The notes beneath the pieces were generated by a model. The model saw only the letters and a list, made by a program, of their open reading frames with translations, did no database searches and had not been told where the DNA came from. Of a stretch of 64,000 nt of DNA, positions 35,035-46,693 are shown piece by piece. Location: positions 2,500,982-2,564,981 of the forward strand of contig NC_045134.1 of NCBI RefSeq assembly GCF_007655135.1, read 5' to 3'. Position 1 is the first letter of the stretch; every line of letters starts with the position of its first letter. The DNA comes from Punica granatum (lineage: Eukaryota; Streptophyta; Magnoliopsida; Myrtales; Lythraceae). Both the position numbers and the translations under genes were made by a program.

Positions 35035-36770
35035 ATGGAAGTGAAGGAAGTGCTGCACATGAGCAGAGGAGATGGCGAGAACAGCTACGCTAAGGCCTCG
35101 ATCTATACGGTTCGCACAAGTTCCTCTTCACATTATAATTCCGGAAAGGATGATATAGTCTCTCCACGGGGAAGCCTTTCAAGAGATCCACTGGGAAATT
35201 CCTGTAGTCCACTATCTTACAAAATTTTCATCAGAAATTTGTAGTTAAACTGCTAATTCAAACATTGATCAGATCAGTAACTTGAATATCACTTGCAACA
35301 TGGAAGAAACCTGTAGATTTTATCAGTTATATGTCCTTGAACTAATTGTTTCATCTCGGCAGCAAAAGGTGGCTCTTGTAACTAAGCGGATGATCGCTAG
35401 TGCAGTCAATTCTCTGTTAGAAGAACCTTTCTTCCCCTGTGAGCTCCTGAATGTGGTGGACCTCGGGTGCTCTTCTGGCCCGAGCACATCCACTTTCATC
35501 TCCACCGTGATCGAGACAATTGAGAGTAACTGTAGAGGATTGGGATCTACACTGCCCGAGGTCCAATTTTACTTGAATGATCTTCCTGGAAATGACTTCA
35601 ACACTCTGTTCAAGAACCTCTCTGAGTTCCGCCGGAATTTCGAGGGCTTGTCATTCTTCTTGATGGGAGCTCCCGGTTCTTTCCATGAAAGAATCTTTCC
35701 TCAGGCTTCCTTGCATCTTGCTCATTCCTCATACAGTGCCCAATGGCTATCTCAGGTCGGTAAAATTACGATCCACCCTCTCAATTTTGTGTCATTTACA
35801 TTTGCCAAACTATTCAAAGAGTAACAAAACTGCATCCTTTAATTGATTTCAATTTCGCCCCACCATTCTGCATAATTATTCTAATAAATGATTAAATTAG
35901 AAGTGTTAAACAAGATGGAAAAATTGTCAGTTTCCACAGCTTATGACTGAAGGAGGCTCGCCACTTAACAAGGGTAAGATTTACATATCTAAGACGAGCC
36001 CTCCCAAGGTTATGGAGGCTTACTTGGCTCAGTTCCAAGAAGACTGCACAAACTTTCTAAGCTGTCGGAGCAAAGAAATGGTGATTGGTGCTCGTCTTGT
36101 GTTAGTACTTCATGTAAGGAACTCTGCAGATCCTGCAAGCGATGAGAGCTGCTATCCTTGGGAGTCACTTGCTGAGGCAATCTCTAGCTTGGTCTCAGAG
36201 GTATAAGCTATTAAATGCCAAGCATTTGTTCGATAAGTCGTCATATACGCATCTACATAAAAGCATATGCTTCTCCTAGCAAAGAACTAGCTCGATTGCA
36301 CTGTTCAGATTTAAGAGCTGAGATTCATCCAGCTAGTTCAGATATGATTGCTCGTGTTCCTGGGTGGCCTATATATCAGCTCCTGAAGACCTGATCATTT
36401 CCGCCTGTATGTGCAGGGGCTCGTGGAGGAGGAGAAGCTGGACACCTTGAACATGCCTTACTACACAGCCTCCCAAGAGGAGCTCCAGCAGATAGTCCAA
36501 CAAGAAGGATCATTCACAATGGAACACATAGAGACATTCGCGTTAGACATTGGAGGACCTTCATCGGGTGGGGAGGATCCATGGATCAGTGGGAAGAAGC
36601 ATGCGAAGAATGTCAGGTCCTACACTGAGTCAATCTTACAGCACTATCTTGGGGAAGAGGTCATGGACAAGCTCTACGACGAGAAGTTGGCTTACTTGAT
36701 CGGTGAATATCTGGTTAAGGAACAGATCAAGGGCACCAACCTTGTCGTTATACTTAGGAAACATTCCTAA
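35035..36770 (+). CDS. SABATH carboxyl methyltransferase, array copy 6 (intact)
   Basis: Four exons (35035-35109, 35363-35755, 35931-36200, 36417-36770) give 1092 nt and 363 residues. It has [23 protein letters not shown] and [12 protein letters not shown]. The pocket reads [11 protein letters not shown], so the residues before the invariant Trp are AQ rather than the VH of copies 1 and 4. An extra cysteine (EDCTNFLSC) and VRN in place of GRQ are private changes. A leader exon ends GACAAGAGCAG at about 34894, and the acceptor GGGGACAG lies shortly before the ATG. This copy keeps a full aquaporin neighbour downstream, so it best represents the ancestral unit. Substrate is not known; the family includes salicylate, benzoate and jasmonate methyltransferases. 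Confidence 0.92.
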
Positions 36771-37345
36771 TTAGTTAAGCCAATATTTGTTTATATATTG
36801 CATATGCCTTTGTATGAATCCTGTCGAATGTAAACTTGCTCGGAATAAGGTTTCATTTCCCTGTAAATTTGCTCATGATAGCATATAATAGCATTACATT
36901 ACATATCTCTCAAATGTTGCTTGGAAAAATTAGGCTCTAGTTTCATAATGTTCCAAATATCTTTATTTTTATGACTAAGACGATGATGACCGTCGTGATC
37001 ATCCATCCGGTCTATGCTGGAAGTTTCCAATGCAAACAATTCAAAAGTTAGGGAATATTGGGTTCAAACAGCAGAAAATATTTGGTGCTTTGGAAAATCA
37101 AGACTAATTTTGACAAACAATTAGCTGACAACACCTCGCGATAATTGAAAGATTTGGCATCGCTAGTGAGGGGCAGGTACTGTCATAATATTTTCTTTTT
37201 CTTTTTCATCGTTGAAAATGACATTACACCACTCAATATACATACATACAATGTCCCACCCACTTCACAATAGGGACCCATCGCATCAACCTGCTTCATA
37301 TTTGACTTTTTACATAGAGATAAGGACACGTTCATGATCATATCT

Positions 37346-37388
<43 letters not shown>
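37346..37388. repeat. Uninterrupted run of 43 G
   Basis: Forty-three consecutive G residues lie between SABATH copy 6 and the aquaporin gene, followed by TGGGTTGGGGAG. No other G run in the window approaches this length. It may be a real G-quadruplex-forming tract or an assembly artefact. Confidence 0.9.
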
Positions 37389-37389
<1 letters not shown>

Positions 37390-37540
37390 GGGTTGGGGAG
37401 TGACAAAATGATCATATCATTTTGCATTCTTGAGGTAGAAGCAAACAAGAAGACTTCAATTTAAGCAAAGAAAAAGGAATTAAAAAGAAAATTACAAAGG
37501 GCTTCAGTTACTTCAAGAAGAGCCATATTTGTGAATATGA

Positions 37541-38742
37541 TCACTTGGATTTGAATGGCATGGCCCTTATGACCACTTGGTGGTAGAGAGCTGCAAGTGC
37601 TGCCCCGATGAATGGTCCCACCCAGAAAATCCACTGCATCGATGAAGATGTCGACAGACGAATTCATTAGATAGCAATTAGCACGATCAGATCTTGAAGA
37701 AGAAGGAAACATCTAGCAGTTTCAGAGATTAGTGAGTCGATTTTGAAGCTTACGTGGTCGTCCCATGCCTTGTCACGGTTGTAGATGATCGCAGCGCCGA
37801 GACTCCTAGCCGGGTTGATGCCTGTTCCGGTGATGGGGATGGTGGCCAAGTGCACCAGGAACACTGCAAACCCGATTGGCAACGGAGCCAGAATCTATAG
37901 GCAACCAATTTATATAACACAAACATAAGTGACCAAACTGATAACATAGGAGGAAATCATTTGCGAGTTGAGATAATGGATATGAGAGGAAGTAGAACAA
38001 GCGGGAGTGGACTTACCGGGACGTGGGAGTCTCTGGCACTTCGCTTGGCATCGGTGGCAGAGAACACAGTGTAGACGAGGACAAAGGTGCCCACGATCTC
38101 GGCCCCGAGGCCATCACCTATGGTGTAGCCAGGGTTGACAAAATTGGCTCCGCCGCCCACCATCTGGTACGTGGTCTTTTGGAATCCTTTCACGACTCCA
38201 GCCCCGCAAATAGCGCCGAGGCACTGCATGATCATGTAGAACAGCGCCCGGGTAAGTGACAGCTTCCTCGCCAGGAAGAGCCCCAGTGTCACTGCGGGGT
38301 TTATGTGCCCCCCTGCAGATTATGTTCAGATACGTTAGACTCGACTTAAGTCGGTTTTTGATGATCTGACCGTATATGGTTAGGGGAAAGCTGTCCCGGT
38401 TAATGTACCTGAGATGCCGGCAGTGCAGTAGACAAGGGCAAAGATCATGCCACCGAAGGCCCATGCGATACCTTGGATCCCAACTGTCCCGCACTTCGTC
38501 GGGGCCTTGGCAACGCCCATGACCGTTAAGATGCTTATGTACAGGAAAAGGAAGGTGGCCATGAACTCAGCGATGCCGGCCCGGTAGAAGGACCATGAGG
38601 TCAGCTCACCGGGCTCAAAGAGTGGCGCCGGTGGCGGCTCCGAGTAGTCCTTGCCATCTTGGCTCTGGGCCGCCGTCCCTAACGGCTGCCTCTCCGGGAA
38701 CTTGTTGGCCCCAAGCCGAACATCCTCTTCTTTGCCCTCCAT
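37541..38742 (-). CDS. PIP1: Plasma membrane intrinsic protein, PIP1-type aquaporin
   Basis: Four exons on the minus strand (38742-38409, 38312-38017, 37894-37754, 37633-37541) give 864 nt and 287 residues, the usual PIP1 length. It is a six-helix water channel (possibly also carrying CO2 or H2O2) of the plasma membrane, assembling as tetramers, often with PIP2. The PIP1-type N-terminus begins [20 protein letters not shown]. Both NPA motifs are present, in [11 protein letters not shown] and [11 protein letters not shown]. The selectivity filter reads as Phe (AFGGMIF), His (FLVHLA), Thr and Arg, the water-specific type. The C-terminus ends AMPFKSK, as PIP1s do, without the PIP2 phosphoserine tail. 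It converges on SABATH copy 6, and remnants of its exons 3-4 recur in earlier units. Confidence 0.97.
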
Positions 38743-41741
38743 AGCTAGTGATCACTCTCACACTCTTGCTCCCGCACACACTGATCGCCGGCTACTGACC
38801 GTTAAAGAGTGAGGGACGAGGGGTGGCTGTGATGGGGTTAAATAGCAATGAGCTAATGGTAGGTGGTGGGACCCGGGGGTTTTTTAAATTGTGTGTTATT
38901 ACGTAATATTCCGACCGACCAATCGATAATTTTCTTGGCATTTTCGTGAGTTTTCTCTAGGAAAGTGGGAAGTACATGTGCTAGGAATTGATTGCCCTAC
39001 TATGTTAACTTTGTCAAAAATAATAATAACCTTGAATATAAGTCATGAAAATTTCGGAGCGTAAAAGGGTCGATGATCTCTTTTATCGTATCATAGCTTC
39101 ACTGTTTTACTCGATACTTGTAACTTGTAGATACTGAATTTGGATAATGAATATATATATTAGTTTCATTTATTTCGATGAAAATTAGTCATCAATAGAT
39201 GTAAAATTATAAAAATGAGACATGATAACTTAGTTGGCAAAAGCATGGCCGCAAACATGGGTTATGGTTGGTATTGATGATGATGCATGATTAGGCAACC
39301 GACCATCAATAAAGCGGATTAATAAGACAGTATGAAATATGTTTATAGAAGAGTCAAGAAGGGTACTAATTAATTAATTACTAGAGTAAAACCCCTTATT
39401 TTTTCCTGATTAAAGAAATTTATCGATATATGCAACACTTTTGATAGAATTACCCTAAAAACCATGATGTATATGAATATGACATTTCAATTGCTAATTT
39501 AACGAGCATATTTTGTGTCCAATTGGTTAATTTATTTCTTCTAATTATATGTATAGTTTGTGGTTATGGACCGAGGAGAGCATATTCTATGAAGTGACCA
39601 CATATTCGTAACCCCTTTTTCCCCTTGATCATAACCACATTATATAATCGGATTTAATATAATTAAGCTAAGATAAAGAAAAGATAATGGTCGAGAGATT
39701 AATTAATCAAATCTTTCTTGTAGCCTGATATCCTTCTGTCAATCACGGAATAGTGGACTAAAAGCAACAAACAACAATTAATAACCTTATCTCTATCATA
39801 CTTTATATCAATAAATAATCAATCCTCTAGCTATTGCATTAGAAAAAAAAATATCGCAAACTATGCCAATTGTGATTTAGTAACATTATTATTTCCCCGA
39901 CCTGCAATACCCGTACAGGACGTATATTGGCGCCAATAATTGATGCCCTTCAATAACTTTCCATAAAAAATTAAATGAATTAATCTCATAATTAATTGTG
40001 CAATATTAGTATGGCTATTTCTTCCACCATGTAATTTGAGCCGCCAGACGACATCGTAGCATTACTTAATTAATTATATTGAACTGTCCTTCGGATAAGG
40101 AGGAATTCTTTGCTGGCTCTTGGAATTTTTTTTTTTTTTTATGTTAAGTCCAGCAATGATGATGTAAGTAAAACTAATCCCTGCTTATATTAATACGAAT
40201 AGAGTCGGAGTATAATAAAAACTATTCATAGGTGTCGTAATGCGATAGTTGAAGAATCCTTTTATTGTCCTTTCGAAAGACCCTTTATATATATATATAT
40301 ATATATAAAGATTTTGTGTGGCTGGATAATCATTACATGCCAGAAAAGAAATGAAGAATCATTTAATTTTCTGTTAATAAATAAATAAATAAATACTGAA
40401 GCAGTTGAAAGGTTAATGTATATTACAAGTCAATTCTTCGACCGCCCCAAGTAAATAAAATGCATATCCAGAGATATCAAACATCATCATTTTCTCTAAT
40501 GATATTTTCCTCTTACTATTTTATTATCAGACCACAAGATGTTTTTAATTTATTATCAGACCACAAGATATTACTTTACTCTGATGTTTTCAATTTATTA
40601 TCAGACCACAAGATATTACTTTACTCTGATCATGAAGTGTTTTCGTTTGAAATCCTATCAAAAAAATAATTTTTATTATGGAATGGAATTGACCAGTGTT
40701 TTTTATGCTAGATTTTTTTTTCCTTCCTTTCTTGAGCAAGCGAGTAGTTTCATTAACATACTCGAGAACTGGAAGTGGTATTCCAGGCCCATCACCTAGT
40801 GGGCCAGTCCCAAAAACAAATGTGGGTGGACCAGGCCCATCAACTTTTGGGCTTAGTTCCATCTCTATCAACGATCGTCCTGCGGTGCAACACATTGGAT
40901 CACATTCCCATTTTCCAAGCACAAAATTGTACCATTAAGCGGAAGACATGAACCAACCGTTGTTCTTCTCCTTCTTCTTCCTTTTTTTTTTTTTTTTTTT
41001 GAGAGGGATATAGTGCTATGCTCGGAAAGCTGGCCTACGACCCGGTGAATGATTCTCGGTAAAGTACGAGTTTGAATGAGTTCATAGCCTACTCATGTGC
41101 CTATGATGGGCAATAAAACTCGCATTTTCCCCTAACCTCCGAGTAATTTGTTCCCAGCTTGATGCCTTCCATGTATTCAAGGAGAAGTTAACGCCATACA
41201 ACTTAGTTGTCTGACATCAATGTTGGAGGGAAATTTGATGAGTTTGTGTTCCAAATTTCTGCAACTTGGAGTTCCTAGAGTTGCTCCAGAGATAAGCTCA
41301 AGTGTTCCATTTGTGAAATTACTACATGATGTCCCGTTTTCCGAATAGCTCAACTACAAGGTCATTAGGCATATGCTCTCTCTCATACGAATGGTGGTTA
41401 GGGTTGCTCGGGACTCGAGAACGTGTTACCTCTAGTACAAACCCCACGAGGCATCTTTAGCCGGCATAAACCTTCGTTCTTGATTCAGCATGTGAATTAG
41501 ATGCATTAAATGTCGAAGACACTAGGAAGGAAGGAATCAATGTAATAATCAGTATAACAATCAAGGGTATAAAGAATGAATTAACCATATACATTATAAA
41601 ATTATGGATACAAGCGTACACCCCAAACTTTTGATACGGAAAATTCCTAGCCTTTAGATTTGCCCATCCAATATCTATACGTGTAACATCAAACGCCGGC
41701 TTGGTTCACCGTATCAACACGAATGCCCGCGAGCTCTATTA
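38743..41741. other. Intergenic, no gene recognised
   Basis: A possible aquaporin TATA-like element (TATTTAAC on the minus strand) lies near 38837-38844. The rest is AT-rich, with TA runs (40288-40308), an (AAAT)n run (40380-40395) and T runs at 40129-40140 and 40982-41000. The T run at about 40982 could be the poly-A tail of a minus-strand retroposon, but no pol III boxes or duplication are convincing. Confidence 0.45.
40519..40630. repeat. Short tandem duplication, three partial units
   Basis: TTATTATCAGACCACAAGAT occurs three times, near 40521, 40550 and 40597. The second and third copies are each followed by ATTACTTTACTCTGAT. The unit is about 46-47 bp in its fuller form. It has no coding meaning. 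Confidence 0.8.
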
Positions 41742-43124
41742 TCACGCTGCCCGAGTCCGCTTGTGACCAAGTGAGTCCCCAAGGAACGTCTTTGCAGCGT
41801 CCAAGCTTGGGAAATAGGTCGGCTCGAGGAACACCCGACTGAGTGACTCGCCCTCCTCTCTCGCCTCCAGGCTCCCCATAACTGCGGCGACCACCTGCTT
41901 GTTCGCGTAGAAGAACCTCTTTACTGCGGCCTCAACTGATTGGAGGCCCTGAAGGAGATGGATCTTCTCCGGGCCAGCCTTATCCCGGTACAGCCTCATC
42001 GCTGCCTCCTGGACCCTTGGCCCCCCGGCGGGGTCCACCTCTACACCGAGGACGTTGGGTACCCACTGCCGAAGGTCCCTGCACCGGCGTGTGAGCTCTA
42101 CGAGCGCAGCTGACCGGAAGCAGAATGGTGCTGGCTCGCTCTTGATCTCGAGCTGGCTCTTTAGGCGGAGGAAGTCCGCCGGGTCCATCAACAGGTGGAG
42201 GTCCTCAATCTCCGCGAGGAGCTTCCAGACTCTCTCAAGGAGGAAGCAGTCGCTCGCTGCGATATCAAATCTCTTCGACTCTATCCTCCCTCCGATCCTA
42301 TTCAACAGCTCCAATGCCGACTGGACCCACGACTCGAGGATCTGGTGGATTGTGTATAGAGTTTGATTCTCGTGGTTTTGGATCTGATCGCTGTAAGGAT
42401 TCTGCCTCAATGCATGGACCGCGTGCGGCTTGACGATTCCGTCATAGTCGAGGCTCTGTTTCGCGGCGAGGTTCGGCTCCCCAAGGCCGAGGGTGTATGG
42501 ACATCGCCGCATCGCGCCCTCGATTAGGTACTGTATCCTCTCTGCAGCCGCCTCTGACCGCCTCCATGCAGCCAGCCGCGGCAGCAGGCTGGCCTCGCTG
42601 GTGCAGCTCACAACAGTGTTGTCACCGGCCGTGAGCCGCCAAACCTCCGCCGAGCTCCCTCCACGGGCGAGCTTGCCACCACTGAAAGAGGGTGCGCTGG
42701 CAATTGGCGCTGTGCCCTCCCCACTTTCAACCAGGGCTGACACAAGCTGGAGTTCGGTTGCTGTGATAGACTCGAGCTGCCGCTCCCACTCGCTGGAGTT
42801 CACATAAGGCCTGGGGTCGGACAACACGGTCGACAAGAACCTGAATGTTATCTCGAGAGCTTGCAGAGCGGGTCTGATAAACGGCTCGCTCTTCCATTCC
42901 GGGGACTCTCGGCAGCTCCATAGCTTCCTCAGCTCGGGGAGGCGCAGGTAGTGCTCGTAGGCGGAGCAAGCAGAGGAGGATGCGGTTTCCAACTCCGCAG
43001 GGCAGCCGCCTCGGAGCGGGGCAGGTATGAGGACGGTGAGCTTGTTTGGGAGCTTCGGGAGGGACTTGTTCGGGATGCTATCGGAGGACACGACCCGCTT
43101 CGATTTCCAATCTAAATCCACCAT
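41742..43124 (-). CDS. HSPRO2: HSPRO2-like nematode-resistance-related protein
   Basis: A single exon encodes 460 residues beginning MVDLDWKSKRVVSSD. The first part contains LPNKLTVLIPAPLRGGCP, AYEHYLRLPELRKLW and EWKSEPFIRPALQALEITF, hallmarks of the HSPRO family (orthologues of sugar beet Hs1pro-1). The C-terminal half continues HQILESWVQSALELLNRIG and ends GDSLGHKRTRAA. In Arabidopsis these proteins are stress- and pathogen-induced, act in basal resistance and bind the SnRK1 regulatory subunit. There are no signal peptide or membrane segments. GC content is clearly higher than in the flanks. The length is close to the roughly 435-490 residues usual in the family. Confidence 0.93.
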   Translation of the reverse strand: MVDLDWKSKRVVSSDSIPNKSLPKLPNKLTVLIPAPLRGGCPAELETASSSACSAYEHYLRLPELRKLWSCRESPEWKSEPFIRPALQALEITFRFLSTVLSDPRPYVNSSEWERQLESITATELQLVSALVESGEGTAPIASAPSFSGGKLARGGSSAEVWRLTAGDNTVVSCTSEASLLPRLAAWRRSEAAAERIQYLIEGAMRRCPYTLGLGEPNLAAKQSLDYDGIVKPHAVHALRQNPYSDQIQNHENQTLYTIHQILESWVQSALELLNRIGGRIESKRFDIAASDCFLLERVWKLLAEIEDLHLLMDPADFLRLKSQLEIKSEPAPFCFRSAALVELTRRCRDLRQWVPNVLGVEVDPAGGPRVQEAAMRLYRDKAGPEKIHLLQGLQSVEAAVKRFFYANKQVVAAVMGSLEAREEGESLSRVFLEPTYFPSLDAAKTFLGDSLGHKRTRAA

Positions 43125-44960
43125 CTTCTACGATTGATCGATGAACAATTGAGCATGAGAGTCAAAGAACTCGTGGTGTTGTGTTGGATGGAAGGGAAGG
43201 ACATAAGGAAGGTGCGTATATATAGGGCGGAAGGATAGGAAGAGGGAAGCGTGTGGAAAGCGGAATGGAATAAGAAGCCGCAAAGCAATAGCACATGAAG
43301 CATATGGAATTTCTGAAAAATAGGCTAATCTTCGAAAAGGAAAATTCGAAATGAATATTAATTTTTCATCAATTTATTAATTATTTGCTGGTCATTTTTG
43401 AATGATGGAATATATTTTCTTCCTAAGAAAAGTCTTGGACTAATGTCTGCATTTTTGTATTTTCGGCTGGATAAAAAATGAGCCTTTTTCCCTTTATGGA
43501 TTACTTTCTATCTGGAAGATGTTATTCCTTCTTCTTCTTCTTTTTACTATTTATTATCAAGAAAAAAAAAGTATAATTTTCTTTACAGCTAAAAAGAATA
43601 CTCACAAAGAAATATCATAATTCCTCTAATAGAATAAAATCTGCATGACGAACTTAATTTGCATAGAGTATTAATTTCAAAACAAAGATTCAGATATGAT
43701 TATGTTATATTAAGGTGCGAGTAATGATTTTCGCAAGGATACAGCAAGTTTGATGTTACATTTATACTCAATAGACAACATAATTTTCCATAATACTCGA
43801 TATAACATAAGAGTCATGATTTTCAATAATACTAAACAGACTGGAATATCAACGTTAGTAAATTAATATAGAATATGATTTATAATCGGTATATTATGCG
43901 ATGTGCACACCATTCACATTACAGTCAATAATTCCATTTAAAAATTAATTCTATTCGAACTCTTTGTTCTCGACACGAATTGTTCTCGTATCTCGAACTT
44001 TTATGATATAAAATATATGAAAATTTTGTAAATTTTATAATTAGAGAGAGAGAGAGAGAGAGAAGAAAAGAATATTCCAAGGGGGTAGAGAGAGAGAGAG
44101 GAAGATGAAGCTTATCCATTTGGTTGGGATGAGCCAGCATAGGAATAGGAAGAAGATGAAGATTGGTCTCCTCCATCAACCTTTGCATTTGCATAGCATG
44201 GCATGTTGGAATCGTTGATCTGTTTGACTTTTGGTCTTTGTCTTCTTCCCCCTCTCAGCTATCTCCTCGAAGCAGCCTCGTAGCCGACCACTATCCCACC
44301 GCCACGTCATCTTCTCTTCTTCATTCATTCCCCCCACAGCTTTCCTATCCCGTCCATCGACACCCTTATCTTTTTCTCTTTTCCATTTTCCGAGAGTAAT
44401 GTTTTCTCAAAGTTCTACTTTGCCCTCTCAACTTTACATCCCATCTCAATCCACTCTTAATATTCACCCTTCTATTTCTTAGTGAAATCACGAAATGTCT
44501 GCAACTTATTATTTAAAATTAATTTATTTTTTAATACTTTGAAACTAATTTCACTCGAATACTATAAGTCAATTTCGTCCAAGGCATTTCCGCTGGATTA
44601 TGAATTTTTCGCACTCCTAGATGCGCACGTACTTGAACCGTGAGAAAGGTAACCATTATGCATTGTTCATCACTTTAGGCGAAAAACCTTCTGGTTGCTT
44701 GCACAATGGTTTTGGTATCTTTCATGGTTATCCATCGAAGCCCTTCGTCTTTTAACTAACGGATTTCTCATTTTTCAATGTATAGATAATCTGCGAGCTT
44801 TATAAATGAACTATAAATTAAACGAATATATCAAATATCACTTTTTTTTCCATGTAAACCATCTACATTTAGGAAGTTTAATAGACCTCGAATAAATTCG
44901 GTTCAAGACGGATTATTCATTAAAAGATAAAACTCTTTCAATAATATATTTTATTCATTC
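43125..44960. other. Intergenic, no gene recognised
   Basis: It contains the HSPRO2 promoter, a GA microsatellite at 44044-44062 and proline/serine-rich spurious frames at 44163-44482. Their composition reflects CT-rich DNA. No exon pair or domain is recognisable. Confidence 0.5.
43217..43224 (-). promoter_or_regulatory. Putative TATA box of HSPRO2-like gene
   Basis: TATATATA, read on the minus strand, lies about 93 bp upstream of the ATG at 43124, in the expected range for a plant promoter. Confidence 0.5.
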
Positions 44961-44964
44961 TCGC

Positions 44965-45185
44965 CACGAAAAGCTAGTTGCTCTTGTGAGAATATAGAAT
45001 TCCCTAATACTTATCCCCGGCCCACCACCGCTCTGCACTAGGCGTCTTAACGACGGACGACCCCTACATTGATTTTCTAGATTTCGAACCTGTGACCCGC
45101 AAGACTTTCTTGGACTCTGATACCATCTCGCTACGAAAAACTAGCTGTCCGTGTGAGGGCACAAAATTCCCTAATACTAATCCAG
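44965..45185 (-). mobile_element. Candidate tRNA-related retroposon, flanked by related ends
   Basis: On the minus strand there is a TAGCGAGATGGTATCAGAG block (partial A box) followed by GGTTCGAAATC (B box, one mismatch) about 35 bp on. Two related segments of about 50 bp, CGAAAAGCTAGTTGCTCTTGTGAG at 44966 and CGAAAAACTAGCTGTCCGTG at 45136, each run into AATTCCCTAATACT and flank the unit as direct repeats. This may be a SINE or an LTR-derived piece. Family not determined. Confidence 0.45.
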
Positions 45186-46615
45186 ACTTAAATTAGAGAT
45201 CTCACTTAAAGAACGCGGGTCGTAAAATATCGTTCTAAATAGGATATATAATGGCATTGAATTAACTTGAGTCTGTGAAATTCAGTTAATTATCCACCCT
45301 GTCCTGACCAAAGCCATTTATATCGTGCCCGATACATAACTCATATAATGACTTTCTATAGATTTCTAACAATATATCATCATATCCTATGTTTGTGGAG
45401 TGATTATCGGTTCATCGAATTCAGATGATTAATTATTTTATTTTTAGCTAGGACGAGGATGAATATATACATCCTAACAGTAACAATACATACAAATTTT
45501 GACTTTGGGACAGAAACATTTCCCTACTGCATTGACCTCAATTTTATGATATATAGGGCTTTACCTAATTAAGCTGTTGTGAGCTTGCATATTAAGAATT
45601 AAGAAAAACTAAAATAGGAATTGGTTTTCGTCTCTATCAATTTGGGATCAAAGTTGGGGTGGTTTCCTAGGATGCTTCAAGGATCAGTTCTTGGATTAGT
45701 CAAATGGTCGATAAAGTATGACATATTATTTTAAGTCAACACAAATATCGACCGATAAAGATCGGTATTCAATGTATAACCGCTGCGAACATGACCCACA
45801 AATTAAAGATATAATCGCCCTAAGTTTGTGGATGATATAGGTCATTGGGGTTGTATGGGGTCCTCAACCTCTCGATATCACACAAGTTCATTTCACTCCA
45901 AAGAAAACATACGATACTTAAATTCAAAAACAAATATAGCCTAAATTAAAGTTTGATAAAAAAAAAAAGCTCTATGAGTCCAAAATCTTTGTTATATTAT
46001 TTCGTTTAGCAGCTTCAAACATATATATATATATATATATATATATCAAGCATGAGAGATATATAGCTTTAAGTCCAAATTGTTTATCGTCGTTCAATCA
46101 GATTAGAAGAATTCATCGAATATAGTTGAATATATTTCATATAATATAACTGTGTCTGTATAATTAGCCAAAAAATCATCCGAGATCGATCTCGTACCAT
46201 AACATATGCATTGGTTGTGCGTTTGTTATTGATGCCACTTGGGTCGTGATCCACTCACTCGTATGGGGGTTGGGAATTGGAACATGTCAAATGGCCAAAC
46301 TTTGTTTTCTTTCTCAATCCACGAAAAACTACTTGCCCCCTTCTTCCTTCCTAACGTACCCTCCAAACAAATCTAATCCGAAGTTGTCAAATTACCTTTG
46401 TTTCATTTCGTCCAAATTCAAACGACAGCAGCTCCTCTCTTCTTTTCTTTTTTCTTTTTTTCCCCCTTTGTTCTTTTCTTATTTTCATTTTGAATTTTTT
46501 TTTGGGGATAAAAAGTTGTGAGTGTATACTGTCTAATTCCCACACGTCAAAGTCTTTTCTGCTCTATCTTGAGAAGATGCTGAAGAGGAGGAAAGGAAAG
46601 AAAGTTCGCTTAGTT
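45186..46615. other. Intergenic, no gene recognised
   Basis: AT-rich sequence with a TA microsatellite at 46020-46046. Open frames at 46246-46521 are short and without a domain. Confidence 0.5.
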
Positions 46616-46693
46616 GGACTCATTCCCAGCGTTTACCGCTTCGAACATTCAGTCGGACTCATTCCCAGCGTTTACCGCTTCTAACATTCAGTC
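46616..46693. repeat. Tandem duplication, 2 x 39 bp
   Basis: Two adjacent 39-bp units beginning GGACTCATTCCCAGCG and ending ACATTCAGTC differ at one base (CGAAC versus CTAAC). The near identity indicates a recent duplication. Confidence 0.95.

Noticed and set aside
41000..41130. Second SINE next to the T run at 40982
   Set aside because: The only B-box-like sequence is GAGTTTGAATGAG, no A box is convincing and no duplication is seen.
44163..44482. Proline/serine-rich open frames
   Set aside because: They reflect CT-rich DNA; two frames overlap with similar bias and no domain.
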